From CAZJZH01 sp964550465 (GTDB lineage Bacteria; Patescibacteriota; Patescibacteriia; JACRDY01): DNA of 13,137 nt. The DNA lies in the NCBI GenBank assembly GCA_964550465.1, contig CAZJZH010000035.1:1-13137 (forward strand), written 5' to 3'. Made by a program: the position numbers and the translations under genes. A model generated the notes under the pieces. The model was not told the DNA's origin, searched no databases, and saw only the letters and a list, made by a program, of their open reading frames with translations. Shown here piece by piece: positions 12,141-13,137 of this stretch; within the stretch, counting starts at the first letter, position 1; each line of letters starts with the position of its first letter.

Positions 12141-12929
12141 ATGTCTATTCCATTATTGATTACCATCACTCTCAGTGTGGCTGCCGTTATCTGTTACATG
12201 ACGATTTGGTACCTGGTTTCACGGATTGAGCGGCGTAATGATGTGGCCGACGTGGCCTGGGGGCTGGGCTTTATCATGATTGCGCTGGTTGCTGTGGTGG
12301 TTAATGGGGCGTTTGATGCCCGGTCGCTGTTGGTGCTAGGCATGGTCTGTTTGTGGGGGGTGCGACTGGCCACACATATTAGCATGCGACATAGTGGCAA
12401 GCCTGAAGATGCGCGCTATGCTAACTGGCGCCGGGAGTGGGGTAGTTGGGAGCCGGTGCGAGCCTTTCTGCAAGTCTTTATGTTGCAAGGCTTTTTCATG
12501 TTACTCGTGGCCGCCCCGTTGATCCTTATCCCTAGTCAACCGGCCACCTCACTGACCTGGTTGGACGTAGTAGGTACCGCTGTCTGGTTGATTGGCTTTA
12601 TTTTTGAAACAACGGCCGATATTCAGCTGTCGCAGTTTATGGCTAATCCGAAAAACAAAGGCAAGCTACTAACCAGTGGGGTGTGGCGATACAGTCGCCA
12701 CCCTAACTACTTTGGTGAGGTCAGTCAGTGGTGGGGGATTTGGCTGATCGCCCTGTCGGTTAGCGGTGGAGCGTGGACGGTAATTAGTCCACTGATTATC
12801 ACCTTTTTGATTGTCGGCGTATCTGGCATTCCGCTGCTAGAAAAGAAGTGGGCGGACAGGAAGGACTTTCAAGTCTATAAAAAACAAACCAGTGCCTTCT
12901 TTCCCTGGTTTGTCCGGCAGAGTAAATAA
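12141..12929 (+). CDS. DUF1295 membrane protein (steroid 5-alpha-reductase-like fold)
   Basis: A 262-residue integral membrane protein with about six or seven helices. The family signature GVWRYSRHPNYFGEVSQWWG is at 180-199, preceded by DIQLSQFMANPKNKGKLL (160-177) and followed by LEKKWADRKDFQVYKKQTSAFFPW near the end, as in DUF1295 and isoprenylcysteine methyltransferase-like proteins. The N-terminal DVADVAWGLGF (34-44) is also typical. Members are thought to act on lipids or lipid-like substrates as NAD(P)H-dependent reductases; the actual reaction is not shown here. No Shine-Dalgarno site is visible. It is the last gene of the membrane run. Confidence 0.9.
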   Translation: MSIPLLITITLSVAAVICYMTIWYLVSRIERRNDVADVAWGLGFIMIALVAVVVNGAFDARSLLVLGMVCLWGVRLATHISMRHSGKPEDARYANWRREWGSWEPVRAFLQVFMLQGFFMLLVAAPLILIPSQPATSLTWLDVVGTAVWLIGFIFETTADIQLSQFMANPKNKGKLLTSGVWRYSRHPNYFGEVSQWWGIWLIALSVSGGAWTVISPLIITFLIVGVSGIPLLEKKWADRKDFQVYKKQTSAFFPWFVRQSK

Positions 12930-12957
12930 AAATCCCCCACGCTGAAGTGCGCGGGGG
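12929..12957 (-). terminator. Minus-strand terminator at the end of the DUF1295 gene
   Basis: CCCCC-A-CGC (12934-12942) pairs with GCG-C-GGGGG (12949-12957), one mismatch, 6-nt loop. On the minus strand it is followed by ATTTTTATTT; on the plus strand there is no T run after it. It therefore serves a gene entering from the right on the minus strand. Confidence 0.6.
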
Positions 12958-12980
12958 TACAACGAAGGAGGGTGTGGTCG

Positions 12981-13137
12981 CTACGACTCGATGGTCGTCT
13001 GGGTGAAAGCACTGTGGGGGCACATGGTGTCCCCATGGCAGACGAATGGCGCGGCCACGCACAGGGGAATGTCGTGGTTGGTGGTTGGGTCGTGAGCTAG
13101 TATCGTTGGAGTACTGGCTTCGTGGTCGAACCGTAGT
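12981..13137 (-). CDS. Possible C-terminal fragment of a minus-strand gene
   Basis: On the minus strand one frame is open from the right edge to a TAG at 12983-12981, giving 51 residues that end in HSAFTQTTIES. The piece contains three cysteines and several His/Asp residues (HDIPLC, VCHGD, MCPH). The minus-strand terminator 24 nt past its stop supports a real gene. Against it, the other minus frame and a plus frame are also open here, and the fragment is too short to assign. No function proposed. Confidence 0.35.
   Translation of the reverse strand, partial: LRFDHEASTPTILAHDPTTNHDIPLCVAAPFVCHGDTMCPHSAFTQTTIES

Noticed and set aside
12799..13062. An 87-residue minus-strand frame overlapping the DUF1295 gene
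   Set aside because: It runs through the terminator and deep into a well-supported gene on the other strand; the frame ending at 12981 fits the terminator better.

Overview
The window looks like part of a small-genome, uncultured bacterium, most likely a Candidate Phyla Radiation (Patescibacteria, Parcubacteria-like) member. This is an inference. It rests on the compact gene packing, many tiny membrane-anchored or hypothetical proteins, tRNA genes without encoded CCA, a Gmad2-domain surface protein, a receiver-like protein with a TDxxHHxHP motif of a kind I associate with this group, and GC-rich palindromes between genes. TGA and TAG both act as ordinary stops, so no recoding is needed. Ten Ns at 9446-9455 show that this is a scaffolded draft assembly.

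Layout. 1-52 is the 3' part of a tRNA-Ser(GGA). It is followed by a visibly AT-rich block (about 53-1250) with an anchored hypothetical protein and a small zinc-ribbon protein. A higher-GC region then begins. It holds a small charged hypothetical protein (1324-1587) and a LysE/RhtB exporter, GNAT acetyltransferase and Nudix hydrolase run (1674-3453), which meets a convergent DNPH1/nucleoside deoxyribosyltransferase-like gene (3485-3943, minus) at a shared bidirectional terminator. A gene-free stretch (3944-4492) contains a very heavily structured set of inverted repeats (4131-4432).

4493-8323 is the replication/transcription core: dnaG primase, a DUF389 membrane protein, and the main sigma factor rpoD, which has a long Lys-rich N-terminal tail. 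8324-8670 holds the rpoD terminator, a decayed tRNA-Asn copy broken up by palindromes, an intact tRNA-Asn(GTT), and a strong promoter. After that come a degenerate receiver-domain protein (8671-9279), a Gmad2 protein interrupted by the assembly gap (9342-9912), and a SAM methyltransferase (9918-10526). A membrane-protein run follows: a 4-TM protein, a CPA2-type cation/proton antiporter and a DUF1295 protein (10567-12929). A minus-strand terminator and a probable truncated minus-strand gene lie at the right edge.

How the genes fit together. dnaG and rpoD echo the classical macromolecular-synthesis cluster, but here DUF389 sits between them and dnaG has its own terminator. The exporter, acetyltransferase, Nudix and DNPH1-like genes look like a small metabolite detoxification or house-cleaning neighbourhood. 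The 10.5-12.9 kb run is an envelope and ion-homeostasis set. Translation starts are mixed: some genes have clear Shine-Dalgarno sites, while others have none and carry a -10 hexamer 7-9 nt before the ATG, which suggests leaderless mRNAs. The most unusual features are the nested inverted-repeat element at 4131-4432, the palindrome-invaded tRNA-Asn copy, and the receiver-like protein that lacks its phospho-acceptor aspartate.
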